64,000 nucleotides of DNA from Roseiarcus sp963748545 (lineage in GTDB: Bacteria; Pseudomonadota; Alphaproteobacteria; Rhizobiales; Beijerinckiaceae). Below, piece after piece: positions 38,323-47,344 of this stretch; position 1 is the first letter of the stretch; every line of letters begins with the position of its first letter. The notes under the pieces are model-generated. The model was not told the DNA's origin and did no database searches. It saw only the letters and a list, made by a program, of their open reading frames with translations. Both the position numbers and the translations under genes were made by a program. The stretch is from contig CAVVJO010000029.1 in assembly GCA_963748545.1 (NCBI GenBank), forward strand, positions 5,666 through 69,665. The letters are read 5' to 3'.

Positions 38323-38504
38323 CTCGAACTCACGTGCCCGCCATACGCCTCAATCTTGTGCGGCCGTTTGGCACCTGGACCCATCTCAGCCCAAGTCTTT
38401 CTCAGCCCGAGTCTTTGCATCCGCTTCCGGGCAAGACCAACCTGACACAACGTCCCTCGTCCACGCAGACGTGAAGTCGAGCGACGTTAGCGCGTCGCCG
38501 GCGA

Positions 38505-38525
38505 AGAGCGCATTGACGGCGCTCT
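38505..38525 (-). other. Stem-loop between pucA and pucC
   Basis: AGAGCGC and GCGCTCT pair perfectly around a 7-nt loop, flanked on both sides by the palindrome TCGCCGGCGA. It follows the pucA stop by about 30 bp. In other purple bacteria such hairpins protect the abundant pucBA mRNA and limit read-through to pucC; the same role is inferred here. Confidence 0.45.
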
Positions 38526-38553
38526 GGGCGTCTCGCCGGCGAACGCGCCCTCG

Positions 38554-38787
38554 TCAGGCCTTCGTGACTTCGTATGTGAACCCGGGGCCCGCCTGAGCAA
38601 CCGAGACGGCTGCCGAAGACGTGTCCATGGACACCTTATGATGTGCGCCTTCCCAATACGCCGGATACCAAGTCGTATGCGACAGGATCGCGTAGTGAAC
38701 GAGCAACGATGTCACTGCCGCGCCGCCGATTATCAACGGTAGACCAACAGCCGGGGGGACAACTGTCCAAATTCGACCTTGATTCAT
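38554..38787 (-). CDS. pucA: LH2 (B800-850) light-harvesting protein alpha subunit with a long C-terminal tail
   Basis: Starts MNQGRIWTVVPPAVGLPLII, then a membrane helix with the bacteriochlorophyll-ligating His in LLVHYAILSHTTWYPAYWEG, as in LH2 alpha chains. At 77 residues it is about 20 longer than most: a hydrophilic tail KVSMDTSSAAVSVAQAGPGF follows the usual end. ATG at 38787 is preceded by AGGAGTAGG. It follows pucB by 12 bp. The TTWYPAYW motif (Tyr/Trp hydrogen-bonding positions) suggests a B800-850 type. Confidence 0.92.
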   Translation of the reverse strand: MNQGRIWTVVPPAVGLPLIIGGAAVTSLLVHYAILSHTTWYPAYWEGAHHKVSMDTSSAAVSVAQAGPGFTYEVTKA

Positions 38788-38799
38788 AACCTACTCCTC

Positions 38800-38956
38800 T
38801 CAGTGCAGCCAGGGCGAATAGACAAACGCCAGCAGATGCGCAAAGAGCGCGATGACGAAGAATACACGCGCGCCGTCGATGACGTGCTTGTGCAGTTCCT
38901 CAGAACTCCGCAATCGTCAGACCGGTTGGCCAGACTCTGTTCGGATCGTCGACCAT
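38800..38956 (-). CDS. pucB: LH2 (B800-850) light-harvesting protein beta subunit (one-base frameshift)
   Basis: From ATG at 38956 the frame reads MVDDPNRVWPTGLTIAEF and stops. Removing one T of TT at 38904-38905 gives SEELHKHVIDGARVFFVIAL and then FAHLLAFVYSPWLH, a textbook LH2 beta chain of 51 residues with two His ligands (HKHVID and FAH) and the terminal WLH. It is too short and broken to show as a long ORF. Because LH2 needs it and pucA and pucC follow, the indel is probably a sequencing error. Confidence 0.88.
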
Positions 38957-39476
38957 TTAGAGTTTCTCCTTCCATACCTTGAGCGCTTTGCGCGAGGTCG
39001 CGCGCCGCGATCGCCCGGTCTCAGATCGTCGATGGTTGCCCCGCCATCGCCTTCCTGAGGCCAAGTTTCCTAGAGCGCCGCGTGGCCGAGGTCAGATTAG
39101 CAACTGAGGCCGCAGCCGCAGAGCTCCCAAACACCGCCCCAGGAGAGTCAAGGTCCCCGGGACTCACGGCTCGCATCACACCAACAGTCACTTTAAGTTG
39201 TCACCCTGTAGTGTCAAGGTAAGCTTACGGTCATTGCGCCGTTTTGTCGCATGATCGAGCAAGACTTTCGGCTTGGTCAGGCGACAAGCGGGCGTTCGCG
39301 TAAGGCGAAAGCGCGCACATGAGATCATAAGACATGACTTCGGCGCGCCGCTCAGGTCAAACCGCGAACGATAGACAAATCATAAACTCCACGCACTATT
39401 CAGAACACGTATAAGCCTCTAACCGATCGTGCCATACTCGTTCATCGTTTCTTTTTGCGAAACAAACGACTATCTT
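38957..39476. promoter_or_regulatory. puc upstream region with PpsR-like half-matches
   Basis: No gene between pucB and the hemA stop. TGT-CAAGGTAAGCTT-ACG (39212-39229) matches the PpsR box TGT-N12-ACA except the last base, and TGT-N12-TCA (39199-39216) overlaps it as a weaker candidate. The remainder is ordinary and relatively AT-rich after 39330. This is the expected site of the puc promoter, about 260 bp from pucB. Confidence 0.4.
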
Positions 39477-40787
39477 TTACTCCGCAGCCTTACGCATCTC
39501 TGGATATAGACAGTCAATCGCCGGCGCTTTTCTCCGCAACGGGAGGATCCGCGCGGTTGTAAACGGCAGATCAAGGGTCTTCCATACATCGACGAGAGCC
39601 TCGACCAGATAGGATACGTGCGCCTCAGTGTGGCGCGGCGTGGGCGTGATCCTGAGACGCTCGGTCCCGATCGCAACCGTCGGGAAGTTGATCGGCTGGA
39701 TGTAAATGTCGTGACGACGCAGAAGAAGGTCGCTCGCAGCCTTGCAGCGTTCGGCGTCGTTGACCATCACCGGCACGATGTGGGACGGGTTGTCCTTGAC
39801 CGGAATGCCCGCGGCCTCGAGCGCATGTTTGGTGACCGAAGCCATGTACTGATGGCCCTCGCGCTCGACATTCGAGCCTTTGAGGTGCCGGATGGCTGCG
39901 CAGGCGCTGGCGACCACCATCGGCGGCAGCGTCGTCGTGAAGATGAATTGCGGCGCATAACTGCGAACGGCGTCGACAATGACGGCGTCGCCGGCGATGT
40001 AGCCCCCAAGCGAACCGAAGCCCTTCGCAAGCGTCCCTTCAATGATGTCGATGCGATGGGCAAGTCCATCGCGCTCCGAAATCCCGCCGCCGTGCGCGCC
40101 GTACATGCCAACCGCGTGGACCTCGTCGATGTAGGTCATGGCGTTGTAGCGCTCAGCGACGTCGAGAATCCTGGCGATCGGGGCGATGTCGCCGTCCATC
40201 GAGTAGAGACTCTCGAACACGACGAGCTTGGGCCGGTCGGCGTCAGCCGCCTTCAGAAGCAGCTCGAGATGGTCGACGTCGTTGTGGCGCCAGACCTGTT
40301 TCTCGCATCCGGACCTTCGTACGCCCTCGATCATCGAATTGTGGTTGAGCGCGTCGGACAGTATCAGGCAGTTCGGCATCAGCGATGCAATGGTCGAGAT
40401 GCCTGCGAGATTCGAGATCCACCCGGATGTGAAAACGAGCCCGGCTTCCTTGCCGTGAAGGTCAGCGACCTCGGCCTCGAGTTCGACGATTCGATGATGG
40501 GTTCCGGAGATGTTTCGCGTTCCGCCCGCGCCTGCGCCGTGGCGGTCCGCGGCGCTGGTGGCCGCGGCGCGCACCGCGGCATGTCCACCCATGCCCAGGT
40601 AGTCGTTCGAGCACCAGATCGTCACGTCGCGGGGCTTCTCGTCTCCGTCCGGTCGCCACAGAGCCGTCGGGAAGCGCGACGCGTCACGCTCGAGATCGAT
40701 GAACACGCGGTAGCGCTGCTCGTCCTTCAGTCGCTGCACGGCCCTTGCGAAGTGAGCGTTGCGTTCGTTCTTATGCGTCGTCGACAT
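39477..40787 (-). CDS. hemA: 5-aminolevulinate synthase
   Basis: Condenses glycine and succinyl-CoA to ALA, the first tetrapyrrole step in alphaproteobacteria; PLP enzyme in the cytoplasm. 436 residues from ATG 40787 (GGAGG 7 bp upstream; a GTG one codon earlier also exists). Landmarks are CSNDYLGM near residue 60, GAGAGGTRNISGTHH near 88, SLYSMDGD and the PLP Lys in GTLAKGFGSLGGYIAG near 250. It ends the long bch-puh operon, 18 bp or so after puhE, a common place for a photosynthesis-dedicated ALAS. Confidence 0.96.
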   Translation of the reverse strand: MSTTHKNERNAHFARAVQRLKDEQRYRVFIDLERDASRFPTALWRPDGDEKPRDVTIWCSNDYLGMGGHAAVRAAATSAADRHGAGAGGTRNISGTHHRIVELEAEVADLHGKEAGLVFTSGWISNLAGISTIASLMPNCLILSDALNHNSMIEGVRRSGCEKQVWRHNDVDHLELLLKAADADRPKLVVFESLYSMDGDIAPIARILDVAERYNAMTYIDEVHAVGMYGAHGGGISERDGLAHRIDIIEGTLAKGFGSLGGYIAGDAVIVDAVRSYAPQFIFTTTLPPMVVASACAAIRHLKGSNVEREGHQYMASVTKHALEAAGIPVKDNPSHIVPVMVNDAERCKAASDLLLRRHDIYIQPINFPTVAIGTERLRITPTPRHTEAHVSYLVEALVDVWKTLDLPFTTARILPLRRKAPAIDCLYPEMRKAAE

Positions 40788-40808
40788 CACGTCCTCCGTA
40801 CCATTCCT

Positions 40809-41954
40809 TCACGCAGCGGCGGCGCAACCATCGAACGCGGCCTGGAGCCTCGCCTGGTCAATTCCCCGCCCTTTCGCGATCACCAAAGGTTTCCTCAACA
40901 TCCGCGGGCCGAACGCCGCCATCCGCGCCCGCCCCTCCTTCAGTTCGAAGCACACCCAATCAGCCTCAGTCTGAACAAGGCCGTGGACGCAATCGACCGG
41001 GCCGAAATGCCCCTCCGCAATCAACTCGAGCAGCCGTCGAATGGTGCGCTCGTCGCAGACAAGCGGCGGATGCGCCCGGAAGGCGCCGCCGAGGCCCAAC
41101 TGTTTGCCGAAGGCGCTTTCCAACTCGTGAGCGACTGCGAGCTCCCGCTCGACCCGTTTCGCCGTCGCAATTGGGCCATCGGTCCTGCTGCGGCGAAACG
41201 CTCGCCATAACGCGTTGCCATCGATCGGCACGACCAGAAACCAGTGCTCGAGCACCGCCAGCGCCATCAGCGAACCGAGCATCGCGAATTCGGCGACCTC
41301 GAACGCGCTCGCTCCGCTACGGCACGCCGCCAGAAACAGCAGCGCGGCGACCGTTGTGCCCGCCGTCACCGACGCCGGAAAGAAAGCGTTCATCGGTCGG
41401 CGGACCATGTAGCTGGTAAGGAATGCGAGGTGGCTGGGCAGCATCTCCGATCCGAGATTGGGAACGCCGAGGAATAAGTTCAGCTTGGCGCTCGAGTGCA
41501 TCAGCCACAAAAGAACGTATGTCCAAAGCGCGATCCTGTTTGGCTGATTGTAAGTCAGCGCAAAGAGGACGACGGCTCCGAGGATCGCGGCAAGCTCGTG
41601 ATAGGCGCTCGCGCCCAAGGCCTGGATGAAGCGCGACCCGCGCGCCGAGCCGGGGGCGCAGACATTCCTGTTCGGGCCGGCGACGAAGCCCGTGTAGAAG
41701 GCGAGAAGCTGCCAGCCCCAGAGTCCGATGCCGCAGGCAAAGGCGACATAAGCAGACTGCGCCGTCAATTCGCTGGCCGTGACCGCGACCAACCAGAGCG
41801 CGAACCCGGCCAGCGCGCTTGCGCCAACCATGCTGGCGACGTAGGTGCGCCGGTCCTGACTGTCCAGGAGCAGGATCAACCCTGTCGAACTCCACCAGAG
41901 CGCGACAGTCGCCAGGAATGGGGTCGCATACGGGCACATCGCGGCGGCGCTCAC
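40809..41954 (-). CDS. puhE: PuhE, photosynthetic complex assembly protein (DUF3623) with an extra C-terminal domain
   Basis: Membrane protein that modulates reaction-centre and bacteriochlorophyll formation. The first ~260 residues (PYATPFLATVALWWSSTGLI, GVPNLGSEMLPSHLAFLTSY, AVLEHWFLVVPIDGNALWR) match the PuhE family. About 115 residues follow with no membrane segment (from about AKRVERELAVAHE to GCAAAA), unlike the ~260-residue proteins I know. GTG at 41954 overlaps the acsF stop (GTGA); ATG at 41939 is an alternative start. Confidence 0.85.
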   Translation of the reverse strand: MSAAAMCPYATPFLATVALWWSSTGLILLLDSQDRRTYVASMVGASALAGFALWLVAVTASELTAQSAYVAFACGIGLWGWQLLAFYTGFVAGPNRNVCAPGSARGSRFIQALGASAYHELAAILGAVVLFALTYNQPNRIALWTYVLLWLMHSSAKLNLFLGVPNLGSEMLPSHLAFLTSYMVRRPMNAFFPASVTAGTTVAALLFLAACRSGASAFEVAEFAMLGSLMALAVLEHWFLVVPIDGNALWRAFRRSRTDGPIATAKRVERELAVAHELESAFGKQLGLGGAFRAHPPLVCDERTIRRLLELIAEGHFGPVDCVHGLVQTEADWVCFELKEGRARMAAFGPRMLRKPLVIAKGRGIDQARLQAAFDGCAAAA

Positions 41955-43012
41955 CAGGCCGGCGCGAGGCGGATGCTCGCAGGCAGGGCGTTGGCGAGGC
42001 TGGGCAACAGATACAGCCGCGCGAAGGTCAGCGCCGCGGCGCTCGACAGCCCGACTTGCTTGAGCTTGCCCATGAAGCCGCCTTGAGCCTTCGCGTCTTC
42101 GATCGACCTCGCGATCGCGTAGAGCCTTTCGAGCCCCTGCCGGAAACGCGGATTGTCGACGTCGAGGGTGATCGGGAAGGTCTGCCGGGAAATCTCCGAA
42201 GTCAGTCGGAAGACGGCGAAATCATAGTCGGTCGGGTCCATTCCGATCGCCTGGTGGAAGGCCGGCCTGCAGTGGTCGCGCACATACATCGTGGCGAACA
42301 CCGCGAGCAGGAAGAACTTGATCCAGTAGACGTTGAGGCCGGAAATCAATTTGGGATTGGCGCGCATCAAGAGCGCGAAGGCTTCGCCATGGCGGAACTC
42401 GTCGTTGCACCACCGCTCGAACCATTTGAAGATCGGATGAAAACGACGGTCCGGATGCCGCTCCAGTTGCCGGAAGATCGTGATGTAGCGCGCGTAGCCG
42501 ATCTTCTCGGAAAGATAGGTCGCGTAGAAGATGAACTTCGGCCGGAAGTAAGTGTATTTCTTGGCCCTCGTCAGGAAGCCGAGATCGACGCCGATCCCGA
42601 AGTCCTTGAGCGTGTCGTTGATGAAGGCGGCGTGGCGAGCCTCGTCTCGGCTCATGAAGGTGAACAGATCCTTCATGTCCTTGTTCTTGGCCCGCTTCTT
42701 CATCTCCGCGTAAAGCACGCAGCCCGAGAATTCCGCGGTGATCGAGCTGACCAGGAAGTCGCGGAACTCCTCGGCGAGTTCCGGCGGAAGGCCGGAAAAG
42801 TCGTGGTCGAACTCGCCGTTGCGATGGAAATGGCGCTTGTTCGGATCGGACCGCATTTCAGCGATCAGTTGATCCCACTCGGCCCGGACGGGCTCGATAT
42901 CGATCCTGTCGAGTTCGTCGAAGTCGGTCGTGTAGAAACGCGGGCTCAAAAGCGTGTTCTGCTGCGCGACCTGCGTGGCGTTGAACGCCTCGGGACGGGG
43001 GGATGCGTTCAT
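41951..43012 (-). CDS. acsF: Aerobic Mg-protoporphyrin IX monomethyl ester cyclase
   Basis: Di-iron oxygenase that forms the fifth ring of bacteriochlorophyll using O2. 353 residues from ATG 43012 (GGAGGAAATT upstream overlaps the end of the previous gene). Iron-ligand motifs are EFSGCVLYAEM near residue 90, DEARHAAFIND near 122 and DEFRHGEAFAL near 205. The anaerobic counterpart bchE is not in this window. Overlaps both neighbours, so it is tightly coupled in the operon. Confidence 0.95.
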   Translation of the reverse strand: MNASPRPEAFNATQVAQQNTLLSPRFYTTDFDELDRIDIEPVRAEWDQLIAEMRSDPNKRHFHRNGEFDHDFSGLPPELAEEFRDFLVSSITAEFSGCVLYAEMKKRAKNKDMKDLFTFMSRDEARHAAFINDTLKDFGIGVDLGFLTRAKKYTYFRPKFIFYATYLSEKIGYARYITIFRQLERHPDRRFHPIFKWFERWCNDEFRHGEAFALLMRANPKLISGLNVYWIKFFLLAVFATMYVRDHCRPAFHQAIGMDPTDYDFAVFRLTSEISRQTFPITLDVDNPRFRQGLERLYAIARSIEDAKAQGGFMGKLKQVGLSSAAALTFARLYLLPSLANALPASIRLAPAW

Positions 43013-43314
43013 AATTTCCTCCGGTCGGTGAAGCTGACGTCGTAGAGTTCGCCGAGCTCGAAATTGCCTGCGATGCGCGTCCACACGCGCTCTGGGAGGC
43101 CGGCGCGGGTAATCGTCGCCATGCGTCTGACTGCGATCCGCTCACCGAACGGCGCGTCGGTAGGCGGGTCCCTAACCAGCACCTCGTCGCCGGGGCGAAT
43201 GACATAGTCGCCGTCGATGAGGACATGGGCTTCGAGGGTCTCGGCCGAACGCTCGATCTCGACGACGCACGGCGCCTCGAAGGTCTGCCTTCGCAGCGAG
43301 GAAAGCAGGCTCAT
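43009..43314 (-). CDS. Conserved small protein of the puh-acsF region, function unknown
   Basis: 101 residues starting MSLLSSLRRQTFEAPCVVEI, with GDYVIRPGDEVLVRDPPTD and ending VSFTDRRKL; soluble, beta-rich in appearance, no signal peptide. A small unnamed gene commonly stands between puhC and acsF in alphaproteobacterial photosynthesis clusters, and this is it. ATGA overlaps at both ends couple it to puhC and acsF. The function is not established. Confidence 0.82.
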   Translation of the reverse strand: MSLLSSLRRQTFEAPCVVEIERSAETLEAHVLIDGDYVIRPGDEVLVRDPPTDAPFGERIAVRRMATITRAGLPERVWTRIAGNFELGELYDVSFTDRRKL

Positions 43315-43777
43315 CGCACCCCTCCAGACGCTTGAAAGAGCTGGGCAAAGGCGCCCGCATTCGTCTCGCCAAAGGATTCGAGCTCCAGGCGCCGGTCTGT
43401 CGCCGGGTCGTCGAGCGACAGCCTGCCGTCGTTCCAGTGGGTCAAGACGAACGGTGTCTCGTCACCGAGCCCCAATCGACGGCGGTCTCGCACAAGTCCG
43501 CGCAGGGTCTGCCGCATAAACCCGTTGGTCTCCGGAGCGACGCGATAGATTTGCGCGCCGTCGTTTGCGCGACGCACCAGAACCGAGCCGTCCTGCTGAT
43601 CCTCGAACCGTACGGAGAACTCTGGACCGCCTCGGCGACCGGCGGAGCGGAGCGTCCGAGACCGGTCAGGCGCGCCGTCCAAGCGCCGCTGATCACGACC
43701 GCGATCAAAACGGCGGCGAAGATCAGAACCTCTCTCGGCATTCCCTTCGACTGACGTCTGATGGCGAGATCGTTCAT
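43311..43777 (-). CDS. puhC: PuhC, reaction-centre/LH1 assembly protein (one-base frameshift)
   Basis: Single-span membrane protein influencing RC-LH1 organisation. It begins MNDLAIRRQSKGMPREVLIF with one hydrophobic helix (about residues 14-34), then a periplasmic domain: FSVRFEDQQDGSVLVRRAND and NGFMRQTLRGLVRDRR and LTHWNDGRLSLDDPATDRR. The two halves are in different frames; adding one base near 43621 (VQ-EFSVRFED) joins them to about 155 residues. Here the observed change is a loss, unlike the other genes. Overlaps the next gene by ATGA. Confidence 0.86.
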
Positions 43778-43786
43778 CGTCCATCC

Positions 43787-44437
43787 CTAAGCTGCAGCCC
43801 GTTCCCCAAGCGTCAGCGCCTTGGAACGAGGTTCAACCTTGGCTTCGGGAACCGCCGTCGTGGGCGCCTGGCCGGAGGCGGCGCAAAGGGCGGCCGCGAC
43901 GGTCGCGGCGACCCCTGCTGCGTCAGCCACGCAACGCAGGCAGGGCTGAGGCTTGAGAAGATGGAATGGACGGGCGCTCGGCCACAGGAACCAGTAACCG
44001 ATCCGCCTGCCCTTCAGAAGCGCAAGCGGAATGTCCCCCGTCCCGTCGCCATAGACCCGCGCCGAAGCCGAGCCGATGTCCTTGAACGGAATATTGATGA
44101 AAATCGGCAGCGCGATCCCGACCTTGAGCACCAGGCGCCGAGAGGTGACGACGTAGAGCGTGGTCCGCGCCGACAGGAAGGCGAGCCCCGCGATAATGGC
44201 GAGGGCTGCGGCGCCAAATCCCAGCGTCTTGACGCCGACAAGCGCCGCCGCGCTCCATCCGAGTTCGGCCGACGACCACACGCTCCAGACCGTCAGCGCC
44301 ACAAAATAGGCGGCGACGAAGTCCGCCCGGTATGCACGCCGCGCCAGGCTGATCCACCGGGGCTTGCCGTGCCAAAGGACCTGCTCCCCGTCCGGCACGT
44401 CGGCAGGCAGCAGCTTTTCGAGGCTGACAGCTTTCAT
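43787..44437 (-). CDS. puhB: PuhB, reaction-centre assembly protein
   Basis: 216 residues with about three hydrophobic segments and a PH-like domain: GEQVLWHGKPRWISLARRAY near residue 17, TTLYVVTSRRLVLKVGIALP and FKDIGSASARVYGDG. PuhB helps assemble the reaction centre and interacts with PuhA in related species. Starts inside the end of puhA (ATGA at 44434-44437). Confidence 0.92.
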   Translation of the reverse strand: MKAVSLEKLLPADVPDGEQVLWHGKPRWISLARRAYRADFVAAYFVALTVWSVWSSAELGWSAAALVGVKTLGFGAAALAIIAGLAFLSARTTLYVVTSRRLVLKVGIALPIFINIPFKDIGSASARVYGDGTGDIPLALLKGRRIGYWFLWPSARPFHLLKPQPCLRCVADAAGVAATVAAALCAASGQAPTTAVPEAKVEPRSKALTLGERAAA

Positions 44438-45195
44438 AGCAGCGGCTCCAAACGCGCGGCCGTCGCGTAAAGCGTGCCCGCTCCATAGTACGCCGAGATC
44501 TTGTCTTCCTCGAGCAGCGTGACCCTGTCGGGCTCCTTGGTCGCCGGCACGTTGGCGAACTGCGCCGCGTTAAGGGCGCTCACCGTCACCCGCCGCTCCT
44601 TAGCGTTGATGTCCGCGAAGTGGACCGGGATCAGGACGCGCCCGCCCGTCCCGAGATCCATCTCGTAGTAACGGAGGATCGATTCGGCGCGGTCGACCCA
44701 GAGGTCTCGGATCACACCGCCCTGCATCCGGTCGGCGCCGAAGACCGCATATCCAATCGGATTTGCGCCTTCGGCTGGGACCGCAAAATTCGTCGCGACG
44801 CGCAAAGGCGCGATGAGGTCGTGCCCCTCGGCTGTCTTATAGGGAATGTCCGACCGGTTGGCGTAGCTGCCAGGCCCGACGTTCGCGAGCAAGGGATCGC
44901 CGGTCGGGGTCAGCGGCGCCCCCGGCCAGGGTTCGGTCTTCGTCGCGTTGATCGGTCGGTCGTCCGGCTGGAAATTGGGGGCATTGACCCTCCGCCCGTC
45001 CCAGCGCCAGAACGTCTTTGGCGACGGAATCGAGATGACATCCCTGGCCCTGACGCCGCGCTGGCCATCGGACTCGAGCGGATAGCCCTCGCGCCGATCC
45101 TCACGTCGCAGATAGAACACCAACCCCGCGAAAAAAAACCAGAATGCATAGAGGACAATCTGCGCGACGTCCAAGTTGCCGATGGCGCCTCTCAT
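44434..45195 (-). CDS. puhA: Photosynthetic reaction centre H subunit
   Basis: Cytoplasmic-capping subunit of the reaction centre. 253 residues from ATG 45195 (GGAGGAGTAG upstream); the open frame extends further 5' only by chance. One membrane helix at about 10-32 (VLYAFWFFFAGLVFYLRRED), then the beta-barrel domain with PIGYAVFGADRMQGGVIRDLWVD (from about 150) and VLIPVHFADIN. Starts within the lhaA stop (ATGA). Confidence 0.95.
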   Translation of the reverse strand: MRGAIGNLDVAQIVLYAFWFFFAGLVFYLRREDRREGYPLESDGQRGVRARDVISIPSPKTFWRWDGRRVNAPNFQPDDRPINATKTEPWPGAPLTPTGDPLLANVGPGSYANRSDIPYKTAEGHDLIAPLRVATNFAVPAEGANPIGYAVFGADRMQGGVIRDLWVDRAESILRYYEMDLGTGGRVLIPVHFADINAKERRVTVSALNAAQFANVPATKEPDRVTLLEEDKISAYYGAGTLYATAARLEPLL

Positions 45196-46646
45196 GACCC
45201 TACTCCTCCAGATCGAAGCCCGACGACGACCACAGACGCGAGAGGGGATGACGCGCCGTGGAAGTCGTTGCGTGGGCGGACAAGCGGCCCGATGGCGACA
45301 AGGGTCGCCAGCAGGAGAAAGATTTCGACGACGTAAACGATCGTGTACCCCGTGACGGGGCTCGCAACCGCGTCGCCGAATGCGCCCGAGAGCGCGAGCG
45401 AGGAGCCGAGATCGTTGACCACGCCGCTGAAAGCGACGGCGAGACCGGCGGCGGTTGCTTGGGAAGCGCTCCAAGCGCCCAGCGCAAGACCACGGTCCTG
45501 CGGCTTCGCGAGCGCCATCGAGGCCGTCAGCGTCCCGTGCGCAAACAGCCCGCCGCCGAATCCGATCATCGCGACGCCAAGGCCGAACAGCAGCCCGGTT
45601 TCAAGCGGCGCCGATAGAATGACACACGCGAACGCGACGACCCCAACAAGGGCGCCGAAGCCCGCGACGCGATGGGGATCGGCCCCGTGCGCCAAACGCC
45701 GGGCAGCGAGCAGGAGACCCGCGCCGCCGCCAAGCGCCAGCATCGCGGTGAGCGCGGTCGTCACGCCGACCGGCAGATGAAGGATTTTGCCGCCATAGGG
45801 CTCGAGCAGGATGTCCTGCATGCTGAACCCGGCGGTTCCGAGGGCGGTCGCGACCAATCGCCGCCGCGTACGGCCAACGCTGGCGAAATCTGCCCAAGCG
45901 TCGCGGAAGCGAACGGATCGCGACGGCGACGCGGCCAACTTCAAGTTCCGCGGCTCCTGCTTCCACAGCGCGACGCAATTCAGCACCATCGTTGCGAGCG
46001 CCGCGCCCTGCACCACTTGGATCAGCCGAACTTCGCTGAAGTGGCGCAGAGCAAAGCCAAACATCACCGCGCTGACCGCCATGCCAACGAGAAGCATTGC
46101 GCAAAGGAGCGCGACGACCCGCGGGCGCGCGCGCTCGGGAGCGAGGTCGGTCGCCAGGGCGAGGCCGATCGTCTGAACCGTGTGAAGACCCGCCCCGACG
46201 AGCAGGAACGCCAGCCCCGCAGCAGCCTGCCCAAGCCACCGAGGTCCCGTCGTATCGCCAGACAGAAGGATCAGCGCGAACGGCATAATGGCGAAGCCGC
46301 CGAACTGCAACAGCGTGCCGAACCAGATGTAGGGGATCCTTTTCCAGCCGAGCACAGATCTGTGGTGGTCGGAGCGAAAGCCGATCAGCGCGCGAACCGG
46401 CGCGAACAGCAGCGGCAGCGCCAGCATCGAGGCGACGATCCACGACGGGACCGCGAGTTCGACGATCATAACCCTGTTCAGCGTCCCGATCAGCAAGACC
46501 ACCGCCATGCCAACGGTCACCTGGAAAAGCGACAGTCGCAGGAGACGTCCAATCGGCAGTTCTGGCGTGGCCGCGTCGGCGAACGGAAGGAACCGTGGGC
46601 CGAGGCTCAGGAACCCTTGGACGATGGCGGCTCCGGGGCCCTTCAT
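45192..46646 (-). CDS. lhaA: LhaA, LH1 assembly protein (BCH2/PucC family)
   Basis: About 12 membrane segments; 484 residues from ATG 46646, which overlaps the bchM stop. The N-terminus has GPRFLPFADAATPELPIGRL and LLIGTLNRVMIVEL, very like PucC in this window, and MQDILLEPYGGKILHLPVG in the second half. Its place between bchM and puhA identifies it as lhaA (needed for LH1 assembly) rather than pucC. Intact, and so a useful template for judging the frameshifted pucC. Confidence 0.92.
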   Translation of the reverse strand: MKGPGAAIVQGFLSLGPRFLPFADAATPELPIGRLLRLSLFQVTVGMAVVLLIGTLNRVMIVELAVPSWIVASMLALPLLFAPVRALIGFRSDHHRSVLGWKRIPYIWFGTLLQFGGFAIMPFALILLSGDTTGPRWLGQAAAGLAFLLVGAGLHTVQTIGLALATDLAPERARPRVVALLCAMLLVGMAVSAVMFGFALRHFSEVRLIQVVQGAALATMVLNCVALWKQEPRNLKLAASPSRSVRFRDAWADFASVGRTRRRLVATALGTAGFSMQDILLEPYGGKILHLPVGVTTALTAMLALGGGAGLLLAARRLAHGADPHRVAGFGALVGVVAFACVILSAPLETGLLFGLGVAMIGFGGGLFAHGTLTASMALAKPQDRGLALGAWSASQATAAGLAVAFSGVVNDLGSSLALSGAFGDAVASPVTGYTIVYVVEIFLLLATLVAIGPLVRPRNDFHGASSPLASVVVVGLRSGGVGS

Positions 46647-47344
46647 GACCGCGCGACCTCCAGCGCCTCGGAGATGTAGAAGCCGCTCACGATCCGTGCG
46701 CTCCGCGCGGTGCGCCAAGTCTGGCCCGCCAACGCGCGTCGGAGACGCCCTTCGAGGTCGCGCCGCGAGATTGGCGCGATCGAGGGCGCGCGGTCGCCGC
46801 GCGGCAGGAGCCGCCCGACTGTATGCATGAGCGTGAGAAGCGGCGTACGCGGAGCGATGGTGAAGACGACGCCAGTCTCGGCGCGCGCCGCGAGAGCCGA
46901 CACCATGCGTGCGATGTCCCCGCCCTCGTAATGGATGAGGCTGTCCATCGCCACGATGAAGTCGAAGCGCCCGTGCGCTGGGTCGAGCATGTCTCCGACC
47001 GCAAAGGTTGCCTCGCCGGGCGCGATACCGCGAGGCATGCGTTCATTGGCGAGCGCCACAAGGGTCGGCGAGACGTCGACGCCCAGCACGGAGGCGCCGC
47101 GGCGCGCGAGGGCTATCGACAGGGCGCCCGTCCCGCAGCCGGCGTCGAGCACACGCGCCCCCCGCAGATCCGGAGGAAGCCAGGAGGCGATCGTTTCCCG
47201 CATCGCATCTCGTCCCGCCCGCACCGTTGCGCGAATTCGGCTCACGGGCGCATCCGATGTGAGGCGCGTCCAGGCGTCGACGGCCGTCCGGTCGAAGTAG
47301 CGCTCGAGCTCAGCACGCCGGGCGATGTAGGAAGCGCTCGTCAT
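46643..47344 (-). CDS. bchM: Mg-protoporphyrin IX O-methyltransferase
   Basis: Transfers methyl from SAM to Mg-protoporphyrin before ring cyclisation. 233 residues from ATG 47344, sharing its A with the bchL stop. SAM-binding motif ARVLDAGCGTGALSIALARRG near residue 62 (given as blocks VLDAGCGTG), acidic strand end VLGVDVSP, then DFIVAMDSLIHY. N-terminal YIARRAELERYFDRTAVDAW is family-typical. Confidence 0.95.
   Translation of the reverse strand: MTSASYIARRAELERYFDRTAVDAWTRLTSDAPVSRIRATVRAGRDAMRETIASWLPPDLRGARVLDAGCGTGALSIALARRGASVLGVDVSPTLVALANERMPRGIAPGEATFAVGDMLDPAHGRFDFIVAMDSLIHYEGGDIARMVSALAARAETGVVFTIAPRTPLLTLMHTVGRLLPRGDRAPSIAPISRRDLEGRLRRALAGQTWRTARSARIVSGFYISEALEVARS

Noticed and set aside
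39618..41210. 530-residue plus-strand frame across hemA and puhE
   Set aside because: Antisense to two well-supported photosynthesis genes; His/Arg/Asp-rich shadow composition typical of high-GC coding DNA.
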